DNA from: JAAUTY01 sp964397305
GTDB taxonomy: Bacteria; Cyanobacteriota; Cyanobacteriia; Cyanobacteriales; Spirulinaceae
Length of the DNA: 64,000 nucleotides
Assembly: GCA_964397305.1 (NCBI GenBank)
Contig: CAYNIP010000003.1
Coordinates: forward strand, 62,001 to 126,000
Reading direction: 5' to 3'
The position numbers and the translations under genes were made by a program. Below are positions 8,488-17,714 of the stretch, piece by piece. The number at the start of each line of letters is the position of its first letter. Position 1 is the first letter of the stretch. The notes beneath the pieces are model-generated. The model did no database searches and had not been told where the DNA came from. It was given only the letters and a program-made list of their open reading frames with translations.

Positions 8488-8778
8488 ATGACTCTCGATC
8501 TGCGCAACATTCATCCCCTCTCTGACTTCCAGCGGAGCGCCAAGTCCTTCCTCGCTACCCTCAAAGAATCGCAAGCGCCGATTGTTTTGACCGTTAACGG
8601 CAAAGCCGCCGTCGTCGTCCAAGATGCTGAGAGCTACCAGCGCTTGCTCGATCGCATGGAGCTGCTCGAGTCGCTGGCGGGTATTCGCAAAAGTTTGAGC
8701 GAATTTGAGCAGGGACAAGGGCAGCCCCTTGACCAAGCCTTCCAGCAGTTGCAGCAGAAATATGACCTACCGGGTTGA
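8488..8778 (+). CDS. Phd/YefM-family antitoxin
   Basis: This 96-residue protein has the Phd/YefM fold signature: a basic N-terminal DNA-binding half (LSDFQRSAKSFLATLKES), then PIVLTVNGKAAVVVQDAESYQRLLDR. The C-terminal tail (FEQGQGQPLDQAFQQLQQKY) would wrap around the toxin. It neutralises the ParE-type protein encoded next to it, and such pairs normally repress their own promoter. The stop codon lies 17 bp inside the next gene, so the two are translationally coupled. Confidence 0.93.
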   Translation: MTLDLRNIHPLSDFQRSAKSFLATLKESQAPIVLTVNGKAAVVVQDAESYQRLLDRMELLESLAGIRKSLSEFEQGQGQPLDQAFQQLQQKYDLPG

Positions 8779-9112
8779 AATTTCGCCGACTGCGATCGCT
8801 GATGTCGAGCGAATTTTTCTGTGGCTGCAAGAGGAAGCGGGCGATCGCGCCCATCGGTGGGTTCGGGGTTGCTACGAGACTATGCTGACTCTGGAGAACT
8901 TTCCGAATCGCTGTGCGCTGGCAGTTGAAAGCCAATATCTGGATCTGCCAGTGCGCCAGCTACTCTACCAAAAACACTATCGAATCCTGTTTACTGTAGC
9001 CGCATCAACTGACCCAGATTGCGCTGGTACAGTGCAGATTCATCGCGTGCTGCGGGCAGCCCAAGCGCGGTTGCAGGGGCGATCGCAACTCTTCGGCGAC
9101 GAAGATATCTAA
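8762..9112 (+). CDS. ParE/RelE-superfamily toxin
   Basis: This 116-residue protein reads MTYRVEISPTAIADVERIFLWL, the typical ParE/RelE opening strand and helix. It then has the central LPVRQLLYQKHYRILFTV core and a final VQIHRVLRAAQ strand. The ATG at 8762 overlaps the antitoxin gene by 17 bp; an upstream in-frame start at 8705 would add a non-family extension. Members either poison gyrase (ParE) or cleave mRNA on the ribosome (RelE). Sequence alone does not settle which, though the arrangement with Phd/YefM and the RxVxxAR-like end favour ParE-type. Together with its partner it sits exactly between the two mosaic AAA genes. Confidence 0.9.
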   Translation: MTYRVEISPTAIADVERIFLWLQEEAGDRAHRWVRGCYETMLTLENFPNRCALAVESQYLDLPVRQLLYQKHYRILFTVAASTDPDCAGTVQIHRVLRAAQARLQGRSQLFGDEDI

Positions 9113-9161
9113 AGTCCTGCCGATACAGCTTTGCCCTGAGCGGTAGGCGAAAACTGCTCGC

Positions 9162-9167
9162 TACAAT
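9162..9167 (+). promoter_or_regulatory. Candidate -10 box of AAA copy 2
   Basis: TACAAT stands in the same leader as at 4372-4377, again 27 bp ahead of the ATG. Only one base differs in the following CCATACAC-[T/G]-CCCCGCC stretch. Confidence 0.35.
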
Positions 9168-9194
9168 ACCCATACACGCCCCGCCACTCCACCC

Positions 9195-10745
9195 ATGCCC
9201 AAATGGTTCAACACCGCCGGCCCCTGCAAGTCAGACATCCACTACATGCTCTCCCCGACAGAGCGCTTGCCAGACATTAAATCCCTGATTGCCCAGCAGA
9301 GCTACTTCGTCATCCACGCCCCCCGGCAAGTCGGCAAAACCACCGCTATGCTCGCCCTGGCCCAAGAACTCACCGCCAGCGGCGACTACACAGCAGTGAT
9401 GGTTTCCGCTGAAGTCGGGAGTGGCTATCCCAACGATACCGGTCAAGCCGAAACCGCTATTCTCAGGAATTGGTACGACGCTTGTACCTTCAGATTGCCT
9501 GCCACACTGCAGCCCCCAGAGTATCCCAATACTGTCAGCGGCGGACAGATTGGTACTTTTTTGCAGCGCTGGGCGCAGAGCTCGCCGCGCCCCCTGGTAG
9601 TCTTCATCGACGAAATTGATGCCTTGCAGGATGATACACTCATTGCTGTCTTGCGCCAGTTGCGAGCGGGCTATCCGAATCGGCCCGCTGGCTTTCCCCA
9701 ATCCCTCGCCCTGATCGGCCTGCGCGATGTCCGAGACTACAAAGTAGCGGCTGGTGGCCGTCAACGATTAGGAACCGCCAGCCCCTTCAACATCAAAGTT
9801 GCCTCGCTAACGCTGCGAAATTTTACCGCCGCTGAAGTCGCGCGACTCTATCAGCAACATGCGGATTTGACTGGGCAGATTTTTACACCCGAAGTTTTAG
9901 AACAAGCCTTTGAACTAACTCAAGGTCAGCCTTGGTTAGTGAATGCGTTGGCGAAAGAAATGGTCGAGAAACTGGTTTCCGATCCGGCGCAACCTTTAAC
10001 CCTAGAGCACCTCCACCAAGCGAAAGAAAACCTGATCGAGCGCAACGATACCCACCTGGATAGCCTGACCGAACGCCTCCGCGAACCCCGCATCCGCGCC
10101 ATCATTGAACCGATGCTGGCTGGGCAAGACTTGGGCGACATTCCCGCCGATGATCGCCAATTCGCCATCGACCTCGGCCTCGTCCGTCGCCACCCGGCGG
10201 GAGGACTCGTCATGGCCAACCCCATTTACCGCGAAGTCCTGCCGCGAATGCTGGCGGGCGGCCCGCGCGACGCCTTGCCGCTGATTGCGCCGACCTGGTT
10301 AACTGAAGCGGGTGAATTGATTCCGGAAGCGCTGCTGGAAGCGTTTCTAAAATTCTGGCGGCAGCACGGGCAGCCCTTGCTGAAGAGCGCGCCCTATCAC
10401 GAGATTGCGCCGCATTTGGTGCTGATGGCGTTCCTGCATCGGGTCGTGAATGGCGGCGGAACCTTGGAGCGAGAATACGCTATTGCTTCTCGTCGCATGG
10501 ATTTATGTTTGCGTTACGGCCAGGTGACGATCGGCATTGAACTGAAAGTCTGGCGAGACGGGCGGCCCGATCCTTTACCCGAAGGATTGGAGCAACTCGA
10601 TGCTTACTTGGCGGGGCTGGGCTTGGATTGGGGTTGGCTGATTATTTTTGACCGGCGGGAGGGGCTGCCAGACATCGCTGAGCGAACCACAACTGAAGCG
10701 GTCGTCACGGCGAATAGCCGCAAGATTACCGTAGTTCGGGGCTAG
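9195..10745 (+). CDS. AAA-type ATPase with C-terminal PD-(D/E)XK nuclease-like domain, copy 2
   Basis: This gene has the same length (516 residues) and plan as the gene at 4405: Walker A APRQVGKTT, Walker B LVVFIDEID, and the D-x(n)-ELK nuclease-like signature near the C-terminus. Identity to copy 1 is not uniform. Blocks 9669-10039 and 10326-10687 match it base for base. The segment covering residues ~75-155 (GSGYPNDTGQAETAIL to AVLRQLRAGY), which lies between Walker A and the end of Walker B, and the segment ~285-375 differ strongly. That pattern suggests gene conversion of the two shared cores, with selection or drift on the variable parts. The variable part following Walker A could contact a partner or target. 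The exact function is unknown. Confidence 0.85.
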   Translation: MPKWFNTAGPCKSDIHYMLSPTERLPDIKSLIAQQSYFVIHAPRQVGKTTAMLALAQELTASGDYTAVMVSAEVGSGYPNDTGQAETAILRNWYDACTFRLPATLQPPEYPNTVSGGQIGTFLQRWAQSSPRPLVVFIDEIDALQDDTLIAVLRQLRAGYPNRPAGFPQSLALIGLRDVRDYKVAAGGRQRLGTASPFNIKVASLTLRNFTAAEVARLYQQHADLTGQIFTPEVLEQAFELTQGQPWLVNALAKEMVEKLVSDPAQPLTLEHLHQAKENLIERNDTHLDSLTERLREPRIRAIIEPMLAGQDLGDIPADDRQFAIDLGLVRRHPAGGLVMANPIYREVLPRMLAGGPRDALPLIAPTWLTEAGELIPEALLEAFLKFWRQHGQPLLKSAPYHEIAPHLVLMAFLHRVVNGGGTLEREYAIASRRMDLCLRYGQVTIGIELKVWRDGRPDPLPEGLEQLDAYLAGLGLDWGWLIIFDRREGLPDIAERTTTEAVVTANSRKITVVRG

Positions 10746-10784
10746 CAAGCAGCCAATCCTTAGGCCCTTGCAGCCGGGTGTATT

Positions 10785-10896
10785 GGGCACATCTCCGTTA
10801 GGCAAGTTTGCCCGCTCGGCAAGTATCCCCCGGCCCCTTCACCCAAGTAGATCGAAGAGGCAGCTTCAAGGTGAGATGCACCAGTGAGATGCACCC
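10785..10896 (-). repeat. Degenerate family B element
   Basis: The left end GGGCACATCTC, then TTAGGCAAGTTTGCCC, matches the inverted family B copy at 51937. The right end GAGATGCACCC (10886-10896) is preceded by a second GTGAGATGCACC, a small local duplication. It occupies the spacer between AAA copy 2 and the 3' end of clpB. Confidence 0.6.
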
Positions 10897-10908
10897 TATG
10901 CAGGAGGT

Positions 10909-13524
10909 TTAGGAGGTGAGTTCGGCTGGGAGGCGCTGAAAAGCGAGGCGCTCGTTTTCAACGGTGACAAAGATTGTGTCGCCTTCGGTAAAATCAGCTC
11001 GCAGGATCGCCTTCGCGATTTGGGTCTCTAGCTCGCGCTGAATTGCTCGCTTCAGAGGTCGGGCGCCGTAGACCGGATCGTAGCCCACTTCCGCGAGGAA
11101 ATCGAGGGCTGTTTCCGATAGTTTGAGGGCGAGTTTTTGCTCCGTGAGGCGATCGCGCAGCCGCTCGACCTGAAGTTGAACAATGCGGCGCAGTTCCGAC
11201 TTCGCTAAGCTGTGGAAGATCACAATCTCGTCAATTCGATTGAGGAACTCCGGCCGAAAGTTGATCTGCATCGCCTCCATGACCCGCGATCGCATGGTCT
11301 CATACTGAGCATCATCCCCCGCCAGATCCAGAATGAACTGGGAGCCGATGTTGCTGGTCATGATCACGATCGAGTTTTTGAAGTCCACCGTGCGGCCTTG
11401 GGAGTCCGTCAAGCGGCCGTCGTCAAGGATTTGCAGGAGCAAATTAAACACATCCGCATGGGCCTTTTCGATCTCGTCAAACAGGATCACCGCGTAGGGG
11501 CGGCGGCGGATCGCTTCCGTGAGCTGCCCTCCCTGTTCATAACCGACGTAGCCCGGAGGAGCCCCCACCAGCCGCGAGACGCTGTGTTTCTCCATGTACT
11601 CCGACATATCGATGCGAACCATCGCGTTCTCGGTATCGAAGAGATTTGCCGCTAAGGTCTTGGCTAGCTCCGTTTTCCCGACCCCCGTAGGACCGAGGAA
11701 AATGAAGCTGGCGATGGGGCGATTGGGGTCTGCGAGGCCGGCGCGCGATCGCTGAATCGCGTCAGCCACCACCGTGACGGCCTCACTCTGGCCCACAACC
11801 CGCTCGTGGAGTTCCTCTTCGAGGTGCAGCAGTTTTTCCTTCTCGGAGGCAATTAGCTTACTAAGGGGAATCCCCGTCCACTTGGAGATGATTTCAGCGA
11901 TGTCGCTCTCCACCACCTCTTCCCGCAGGAGGGAGCTACTGCTAGTCTGAATTTCTGCCAGTTTTGCTTCGGCCTCTTGAACCTGTCGCTGTAGATCCGT
12001 GAGCTTGCCGTAGCGCAGTTCTGCCGCCCGATTCAGGTCGTAGTTGCGTTCAGCTTGCTGAATTTCAACATTCACCTGCTCGATGGTTTCTCGCAGGGTG
12101 CGGATCTGGTCGATGACCTGCTTTTCTCCCTGCCACTGAGCATTGAGCCGGGACTGTTCTTCCTTGAGATCAGCCAATTCCTTATCCAGGCGTTCGAGGC
12201 GCTGCTTTGAGGCCGTATCCTCCTCTTTTTGGAGTGAGAGGCGCTCCATTTCTCGTTGTAGAATTTTGCGATCGACTTCATCCAGCTCTTCGGGCTTGGA
12301 GGTGATCTCCATCTTCAGTTTTGCCGCCGCTTCATCGACAAGATCGATGGCCTTGTCGGGGAGAAAGCGATCGCTAATGTATCGATTGGACAACATCGCC
12401 GCTGCTACCAGGGCCGTGTCCGCGATCTTGACGCCGTGGTGAACTTCGTAGCGCTCCTTAAGACCGCGTAAAATCGAGATCGCATCGGTTATAGACGGCT
12501 CATCGACATAGACTTCCTGGAAGCGCCGTTCAAGGGCAGCATCTTTCTCAATGTACTGGCGGTATTCATCCAGAGTTGTCGCCCCGATGCAGCGCAATTC
12601 GCCCCGAGCCAGCATCGGTTTGAGCAAATTGCTGGCGTCCATCGCCCCTTGGGTGGCCCCAGCCCCGACGACGGTGTGAATCTCATCGATGAACATGACA
12701 ATCTGACCGCCCGAATCTGTCACTTCCTTCAGCACTGCTTTCAGGCGTTCCTCAAACTCACCGCGATACTTGGCGCCGGCGATCAGGGCCCCGAGGTCGA
12801 GCCCGATCACTTTGCGGTCTAGGAGCGAATCGGGGACATCGCGGCTGACAATGCGCTGGGCTAAACCTTCAACAATGGCCGTTTTGCCCACCCCGGGCTC
12901 GCCAATCAGGACCGGATTATTCTTGGTGCGGCGTGAGAGGATCTGGATCGTGCGGCGGATCTCTTCATCGCGGCCGATTACAGGGTCGAGCTTGCCCGTG
13001 CGGGCTAGTTCTGTGAGGTCGCGGCCGTATTTTTCCAGGGCGTCATATTTACCTTCGGGGTTTTGGTCCGTCACAGTTTGATGGCCTCGAATAGCTTTAA
13101 TGGCATCGCGTAGCTTGGTTTCCGTGAGGCCGAGGTCTTTGAACAGTGTCTTGCCAAAGCGTCCATCTTGGGCATAGGCAAGGAGCAAATGTTCAATAGA
13201 AATGTAGTCATCGCCGAAGGTTTGGCGTTGCTGCTCGGCGCGGTCCAGGAGCTGGTCTAGGCTCTGACCGAGGTAAATGGAGTCACTGCTCTGGGCGAGT
13301 TTGGGCTGGCGAGCGACGAATTCGGTCGTTTTGTCGCGAATTTGCGCCACACTGAGACCGGCTTTATTAAAAATACTGCTGGCCAGGCCGGTTTGCTCTA
13401 GCAGGGCCAGCATGAGGTGCTCGCTTTCGATTTGTTGGTGGCGCTGCTGCTTGGCGATTTCCGGGGTTTTAACGACAGCGGCCCAGGCTTTTTCGGTGAA
13501 TTGGTTGGGGTTCGTCGGTTGCAT
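10909..13524 (-). CDS. clpB: ClpB disaggregase (Hsp104 family)
   Basis: This hexameric AAA+ chaperone pulls polypeptides out of aggregates, together with DnaK and small Hsps. The 871-residue frame begins MQPTNPNQFTEKAWAAVV, the typical cyanobacterial ClpB start. An upstream extension to 13590 has no family match. Order: Clp-N repeats (1-145), NBD1 with Walker A GEPGVGKT (208-215) and VMFIDEIH, a long coiled-coil M-domain (about 400-530), and NBD2 with GPTGVGKTEL and ILFDEIEKAH. It ends without the ClpP-docking loop expected of ClpA/ClpC, which agrees with a ClpB. Heat regulation is likely, but no clear element was found upstream. The hspA gene at 2486 would supply its substrates' first-line chaperone. 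Confidence 0.97.
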   Translation of the reverse strand: MQPTNPNQFTEKAWAAVVKTPEIAKQQRHQQIESEHLMLALLEQTGLASSIFNKAGLSVAQIRDKTTEFVARQPKLAQSSDSIYLGQSLDQLLDRAEQQRQTFGDDYISIEHLLLAYAQDGRFGKTLFKDLGLTETKLRDAIKAIRGHQTVTDQNPEGKYDALEKYGRDLTELARTGKLDPVIGRDEEIRRTIQILSRRTKNNPVLIGEPGVGKTAIVEGLAQRIVSRDVPDSLLDRKVIGLDLGALIAGAKYRGEFEERLKAVLKEVTDSGGQIVMFIDEIHTVVGAGATQGAMDASNLLKPMLARGELRCIGATTLDEYRQYIEKDAALERRFQEVYVDEPSITDAISILRGLKERYEVHHGVKIADTALVAAAMLSNRYISDRFLPDKAIDLVDEAAAKLKMEITSKPEELDEVDRKILQREMERLSLQKEEDTASKQRLERLDKELADLKEEQSRLNAQWQGEKQVIDQIRTLRETIEQVNVEIQQAERNYDLNRAAELRYGKLTDLQRQVQEAEAKLAEIQTSSSSLLREEVVESDIAEIISKWTGIPLSKLIASEKEKLLHLEEELHERVVGQSEAVTVVADAIQRSRAGLADPNRPIASFIFLGPTGVGKTELAKTLAANLFDTENAMVRIDMSEYMEKHSVSRLVGAPPGYVGYEQGGQLTEAIRRRPYAVILFDEIEKAHADVFNLLLQILDDGRLTDSQGRTVDFKNSIVIMTSNIGSQFILDLAGDDAQYETMRSRVMEAMQINFRPEFLNRIDEIVIFHSLAKSELRRIVQLQVERLRDRLTEQKLALKLSETALDFLAEVGYDPVYGARPLKRAIQRELETQIAKAILRADFTEGDTIFVTVENERLAFQRLPAELTS

Positions 13525-13787
13525 CGGGGGAAGTCTCCCATGAATAGGGCGATCGCGTTGCGGGTCATGGCTCCCGCTCCGAGGGGGCACTTACCCGCTG
13601 TTACTGTCATTGTAAGGGGCGCAGAAGTGCGCTCCGGGCGGGCGATCGCGACTTTGGGGGGGCGGATTTCTCCCCGTAGGCTGCGTGGTTTTAGCCGCGT
13701 GAGGGCGTCAAGAGCGGCAACTCCCCTTAAATTCCCCTATACCCATATAGTAGTAACTGGTTTCCTCCCCAGTCGATCTAGCCTCCC

Positions 13788-15560
13788 ATGACTCCTTCCC
13801 CCCCCGATTCCTCAGTCTCGCCTTGGTGGCAGGGCCTGCGCCACTATCTCCCCGTCCTAGACTGGGGCCTACACTACCAGCCCGCGCACCTGGCCGGCGA
13901 CCTCACCGCCGGGATCATCGTCGCCAGCGTGCTTGTGCCCCAGAGCATGGCCTATGCTCAATTGGCCGGTCTTCCGCCCCAGACTGGGCTCTATGCCAGC
14001 ATCGTGCCCCTGCTGATCTATCCCTGGTTCGGGACGAGCCGCTTCCTGGCCGTGGGCCCGGAGGCGGTGGGCTCGCTGCTGGTCGCGGCCGGCCTGAGTA
14101 GTTTAACCACGGCCGACAGCCCCAACTATATCGCCCTAGCGGCGGTGCTGGCCCTGGGAGTCGGCCTGATGGAGATCGCCTTGGGGCTGCTGCGGCTGGG
14201 CTTTGTGGCCAATTTTCTCAGCCATGCGGTCACGGCAGGCTTTATCAATGCGGCCGCCCTGGTGATCGGTTTCAGCCAAGTGAAGCACTGGCTCGGAGTG
14301 CCGATCGCCGAGACCGAGAGCCTGGTGCTCCTGCTGGGGGAGCTGGCTCGGGCGCTGCCGCGCCTGAACCCGGTGGCCTTGGGGCTGGGCTTGGGGAGTC
14401 TGGTGATCATCTTGGGGTTCCAAACCTGGCTCGCGGCCTGGCTGCGGCGGCGGGGGCTGAGTCCGGTGGCGATCGTGCCCTTGGCGAAGGGGGGGCCGCT
14501 GGTGGCGATCGCCCTAGGAACAGTTTTGACCTGGAGCTTGCAGCTGCACGAAACGGCGGGGATCAAGGTAGTGGGCGAGATCCCTGCCGGGTTGCCGCCC
14601 CTACGCTGGCCGGATCTGTCCCTGGTGGGGTTGCCGGAGTTGCTGCCAGTGGTGTTGACCATCGCCTTTGTCGGCTTTACGGAGGCCTTTGCGGTCGCCC
14701 AGGCCCTGGGCAGTCGCCGCCGGCAGACGGTGGATGCGAATCAGGAATTGATTGCCTTGGGGCTGTCAAATTTGGGGGCTGCCGTGAGTGGGGCCTACCC
14801 CGTGAGTGGCGGTGTCAGCCGCTCGGCCCTGAACTTTACCGCCGGGGCAAACACGAGCTTGGCCCTGTTGCTCACTGGCCTCTTGCTGGGCCTGACGGTA
14901 CTATTTTTAACGCCCCTCTTCTACTACCTGCCCCAGGCCTGTTTGGCGGCGATGATCATCGTGGCGGTGTCGAACTTTTTGGACTGGCCGACGTTTCACA
15001 AGCTCTGGCGCTATGACAAGGCCGATGCGATCACCTTTCTCGTGACCTTTTTCACCGTCATCGTGGCAGATGTGGTGGCCGGGATTCTGGCGGGGGTGGC
15101 GGCTTCGCTGCTGCTCTACCTCTGGCGCACCAGCCGCCCGCATATTGCGATTATCGGCCGTCTGGCCGGCACCGAGCATTTCCGCAATGTTGAGCGCTAT
15201 GCCGTGCTCACCGATCCGCAGGTGCTGACGGTGCGCCTGGATGAGAGCTTGTATTTTGCCAATATGCGGGCTCTGGAAGATTTTCTGCTGGGGGCGATCG
15301 CCCAGAATCCCGAGGTCAAGCACCTAGTCCTGACCTGTAGCGGCATTAACTTCATTGATGGCAGTGCCCTGGAAACGCTGGAACGGCTGCTGGTGCAATT
15401 GCAGGGTATGGGGGTGCAACTTTACTTGGCCGAAGTCAAAGGACCCGTGAGCGATCGCCTGGAGCGGATTGGCTTTCTTGAGCACTTAGGGCGCGATCGC
15501 CTGTTCCTCTCCACCCACGCGGCCATGCAGGCCCTGGGTTGCCCCGAACGCGATCACTAA
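13788..15560 (+). CDS. SulP-family anion transporter with STAS domain
   Basis: This 590-residue membrane protein has about 11-12 hydrophobic segments, starting with the SulP hallmark DLTAGIIVASVLVPQSMAYAQLAGLPP (residues ~40-66). It carries GAYPVSGGVSRSALNFTAGANT in the core and a STAS domain from about residue 440 (VLTVRLDESLYFANMRALEDFL; INFIDGSALETL). SulP proteins move sulfate, bicarbonate or other anions across the plasma membrane. Cyanobacterial members include the BicA bicarbonate carriers, but this sequence does not look closest to BicA and its substrate is open. The ATG follows a short AT-rich leader with TATAGT. It is transcribed away from clpB and converges on the next gene. Confidence 0.92.
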   Translation: MTPSPPDSSVSPWWQGLRHYLPVLDWGLHYQPAHLAGDLTAGIIVASVLVPQSMAYAQLAGLPPQTGLYASIVPLLIYPWFGTSRFLAVGPEAVGSLLVAAGLSSLTTADSPNYIALAAVLALGVGLMEIALGLLRLGFVANFLSHAVTAGFINAAALVIGFSQVKHWLGVPIAETESLVLLLGELARALPRLNPVALGLGLGSLVIILGFQTWLAAWLRRRGLSPVAIVPLAKGGPLVAIALGTVLTWSLQLHETAGIKVVGEIPAGLPPLRWPDLSLVGLPELLPVVLTIAFVGFTEAFAVAQALGSRRRQTVDANQELIALGLSNLGAAVSGAYPVSGGVSRSALNFTAGANTSLALLLTGLLLGLTVLFLTPLFYYLPQACLAAMIIVAVSNFLDWPTFHKLWRYDKADAITFLVTFFTVIVADVVAGILAGVAASLLLYLWRTSRPHIAIIGRLAGTEHFRNVERYAVLTDPQVLTVRLDESLYFANMRALEDFLLGAIAQNPEVKHLVLTCSGINFIDGSALETLERLLVQLQGMGVQLYLAEVKGPVSDRLERIGFLEHLGRDRLFLSTHAAMQALGCPERDH

Positions 15561-15566
15561 ATCCCC

Positions 15567-16439
15567 TTACCAGCGCGCCTGGGGACCAGTCCAAACAGGG
15601 GTGCGACGGCGGCCATAGACCACGGGCTTATCGCCGTTGGCCAGGACCGTCTTGCTATCCAGGTCAACCGCCCACAGCGGCCAAGCCTCTTCGCCAAGGT
15701 TGCCGGCCCGGAAGAGGACCTGTTGCGGATCGAGGGTACTCCAGCCCAGCAGGACGGCGTTGGTGTACTGGATAGTCGTGGGGGAGAGGGTGTTGGTGTG
15801 GTTTTCGGCACGATGCCAAACCACGGCGTAGTCGGAGGCCTCGGAGGTGCTGAACATCCCTTCAAACTGGCGGGCGAGGAGGCGATCGCCCGTTTCCGAC
15901 CAAGAGACTGGCATCAGGATCGAGATCGCGCCGGGTTCGTAGGGCTCTTCGCTGTTGGTAAAGGGGTTATCCGCTAGGGGCGAGGAGGCCGTAATCGTTT
16001 GTAAGTTGCCCGTCTGGAGGTTTTCCAGAAACATGACGCTGCTGACGCGGCTCTCGTGGAGTTGGTCTCCGGGCTGCATCTGGATGCGGCTGTAGGCCGC
16101 ATACTGACCGTCGGGGGACACCAGCGCCGGACTGCGGTAGAAGCGTGGCTCGAGGTTCGTGCCCTCGCGGAACTCGGCAAAGGTCGCCATGACCCAGTTC
16201 CAGGGCACTGGGTAGGGACTGTTGAGCGGATCAGTCGGCATTTCGGGGTGGATGGCTTCTTGAGCGGTGTTGGCAACGGACAGCGGGGGCAAACTAGCCG
16301 CCACATAGGCTGTAGGGATCGAGACGCGCGGCCAGGGGTCAGAGTTCGCGATCGCCGGCGGCGGGACCATGAGCGTTGCCGCGATCAGAAGCAACGGCTG
16401 AGCCTGGCACCACTCAGAGGGAAGCAGGGGTTTGGGCAT
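15567..16439 (-). CDS. Conserved cyanobacterial exported protein, beta-propeller-like
   Basis: This 290-residue protein starts MPKPLLPSEWCQAQPLLLIAATLMV, a signal peptide ending near AIANS. Longer in-frame starts to 16670 add a low-complexity Arg/Pro head and are unlikely. The mature part has PVPWNWVMATFAEFREG, SPALVSPDGQYAAYSRI and SWSETGDRLLARQFEG, which are WD40/TolB-like blade motifs. They are too few for a full propeller. I recognise the pattern as a conserved cyanobacterial family without known function. It ends 6 bp from the SulP stop (convergent) and is divergent from the kinase gene. Confidence 0.7.
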   Translation of the reverse strand: MPKPLLPSEWCQAQPLLLIAATLMVPPPAIANSDPWPRVSIPTAYVAASLPPLSVANTAQEAIHPEMPTDPLNSPYPVPWNWVMATFAEFREGTNLEPRFYRSPALVSPDGQYAAYSRIQMQPGDQLHESRVSSVMFLENLQTGNLQTITASSPLADNPFTNSEEPYEPGAISILMPVSWSETGDRLLARQFEGMFSTSEASDYAVVWHRAENHTNTLSPTTIQYTNAVLLGWSTLDPQQVLFRAGNLGEEAWPLWAVDLDSKTVLANGDKPVVYGRRRTPVWTGPQARW

Positions 16440-16705
16440 GGCAGAGCTTGAAGCGGGGGGCCGAGAGGGGAAGCGGACGGACGCATCGCGTTGCGTTTCT
16501 CCCATGGTAGGGGAATGAATGAACCTACGAACAGGAAATAACGGGGAAGCCGGGGCAGCGCGGCTTGCCGGCGGGGGCGGCCTGCGGACGCGGGCAGCAG
16601 GGTAAGACCCCTCGGAGCCCTGATCCCGTTGCGACGCGGCACGAACGCCCGCGCCCCAAGAATGCGACAATGGAACCGAGAAGCCGCTTGCTGACAGAAT
16701 CTGCT

Positions 16706-17695
16706 ATGACCAGCCCGCGTGTTATCTGCCTCGGCGAATTGCTCTATGATTGCCTGGCAACGCATCCCGCCACTTCCTTGGCCGCCGTGCAGGAGTGGCA
16801 ACACCAACCCGGCGGCGCGCCGGCCAATGTGGCCTGTGCCCTAGCCCGTCTGGGTACTCCCACCGCCTTCATCGGGGCCCTGGGCGAGGATGCGGCGGGG
16901 GATGAGTTGCTCGCCTACTGCCAAGGGCGGGGCGTCCATTGCAACGGGGTGCAGCGTCATCCCAGCGCTCCGACCCGCCAAGTCTACGTGCTGCGATCGC
17001 CCAGCGGCGAGCCCACCTTTGCGGGCTTTGGGGATCACGAGCCGGGGGACTTCGCCGATGCTCACCTCGCGGCCGCCCCCCTGCCGCCGGAACTGTTCTT
17101 GCAGGCGGACTACCTGGTGTTGGGAACCCTGTTGCTGGCCTACCCCGAGAGCCGGGCCGCCGTGGCCCGGGCCCTGGAGCTGGCGGAAACCTACCGGCTG
17201 CAAGTCGTCCTCGACATTAACTGGCGGCCCGCCTTCTGGCCGGAGCCCGAGACGGCCCCGGCGCGGATGCGCGACCTTTGGGAGGCGGTGGATTTTCTCA
17301 AACTGTCGGCTGCCGAGGCCGAGTGGCTGTTTGACACCACCGATCCGGGGGCGATCGCCCACCAGTTGGATCACCTCGAGGGCGTCTTCATCACGGCGGG
17401 CCCCGGCCCCGTGCGCTACTGCCTCAGCGACAACGAGGGCAGCATCACCCCCTTCGCCGTGACAGTTCAGGACACAACCGGGGCTGGAGACGCCTTTCTC
17501 GCGGGCTTTCTCCACCAACTGGCCCAGCACAGCCTCGCCGACTTCCTGGACCCCGACCGGGCCCGCCACGCCGTCGCCTATGCCACCGCCGTCGGCTCCC
17601 TGACCACGACACAACTGGGGGCGATCGCCGCCCAACCTACGGCTGAGGCAGTGGCCGCGCTCCTCCAGTCCGAGGGTCGTCAGGCCCATGACTAG
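16706..17695 (+). CDS. PfkB-family sugar kinase (fructokinase-like)
   Basis: This 329-residue ribokinase-fold enzyme is expected to phosphorylate a free hexose, most likely fructose, with ATP in the cytoplasm. It opens VICLGELLYDCLA and has the substrate-binding GGAPANVACALARLG in the first third. It carries the family signature DTTGAGDAF (256-264) with catalytic Asp262. Fructokinase is favoured by the ICxGExLxD and PGGAPANVA blocks. In cyanobacteria such enzymes serve sucrose breakdown, which is a family-level argument. The ATG at 16706 is chosen because upstream codons lie in GC-rich sequence with no match. It ends 20 bp from the convergent ligase-like gene. Confidence 0.88.
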   Translation: MTSPRVICLGELLYDCLATHPATSLAAVQEWQHQPGGAPANVACALARLGTPTAFIGALGEDAAGDELLAYCQGRGVHCNGVQRHPSAPTRQVYVLRSPSGEPTFAGFGDHEPGDFADAHLAAAPLPPELFLQADYLVLGTLLLAYPESRAAVARALELAETYRLQVVLDINWRPAFWPEPETAPARMRDLWEAVDFLKLSAAEAEWLFDTTDPGAIAHQLDHLEGVFITAGPGPVRYCLSDNEGSITPFAVTVQDTTGAGDAFLAGFLHQLAQHSLADFLDPDRARHAVAYATAVGSLTTTQLGAIAAQPTAEAVAALLQSEGRQAHD

Positions 17696-17714
17696 GCCCT
17701 ACCCGTTGCCAGCG

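Noticed and set aside
16841..17689. 282-codon frame on the minus strand
   Set aside because: It is antisense to the PfkB kinase. The Gly/Arg/Val-rich product lacks motifs.
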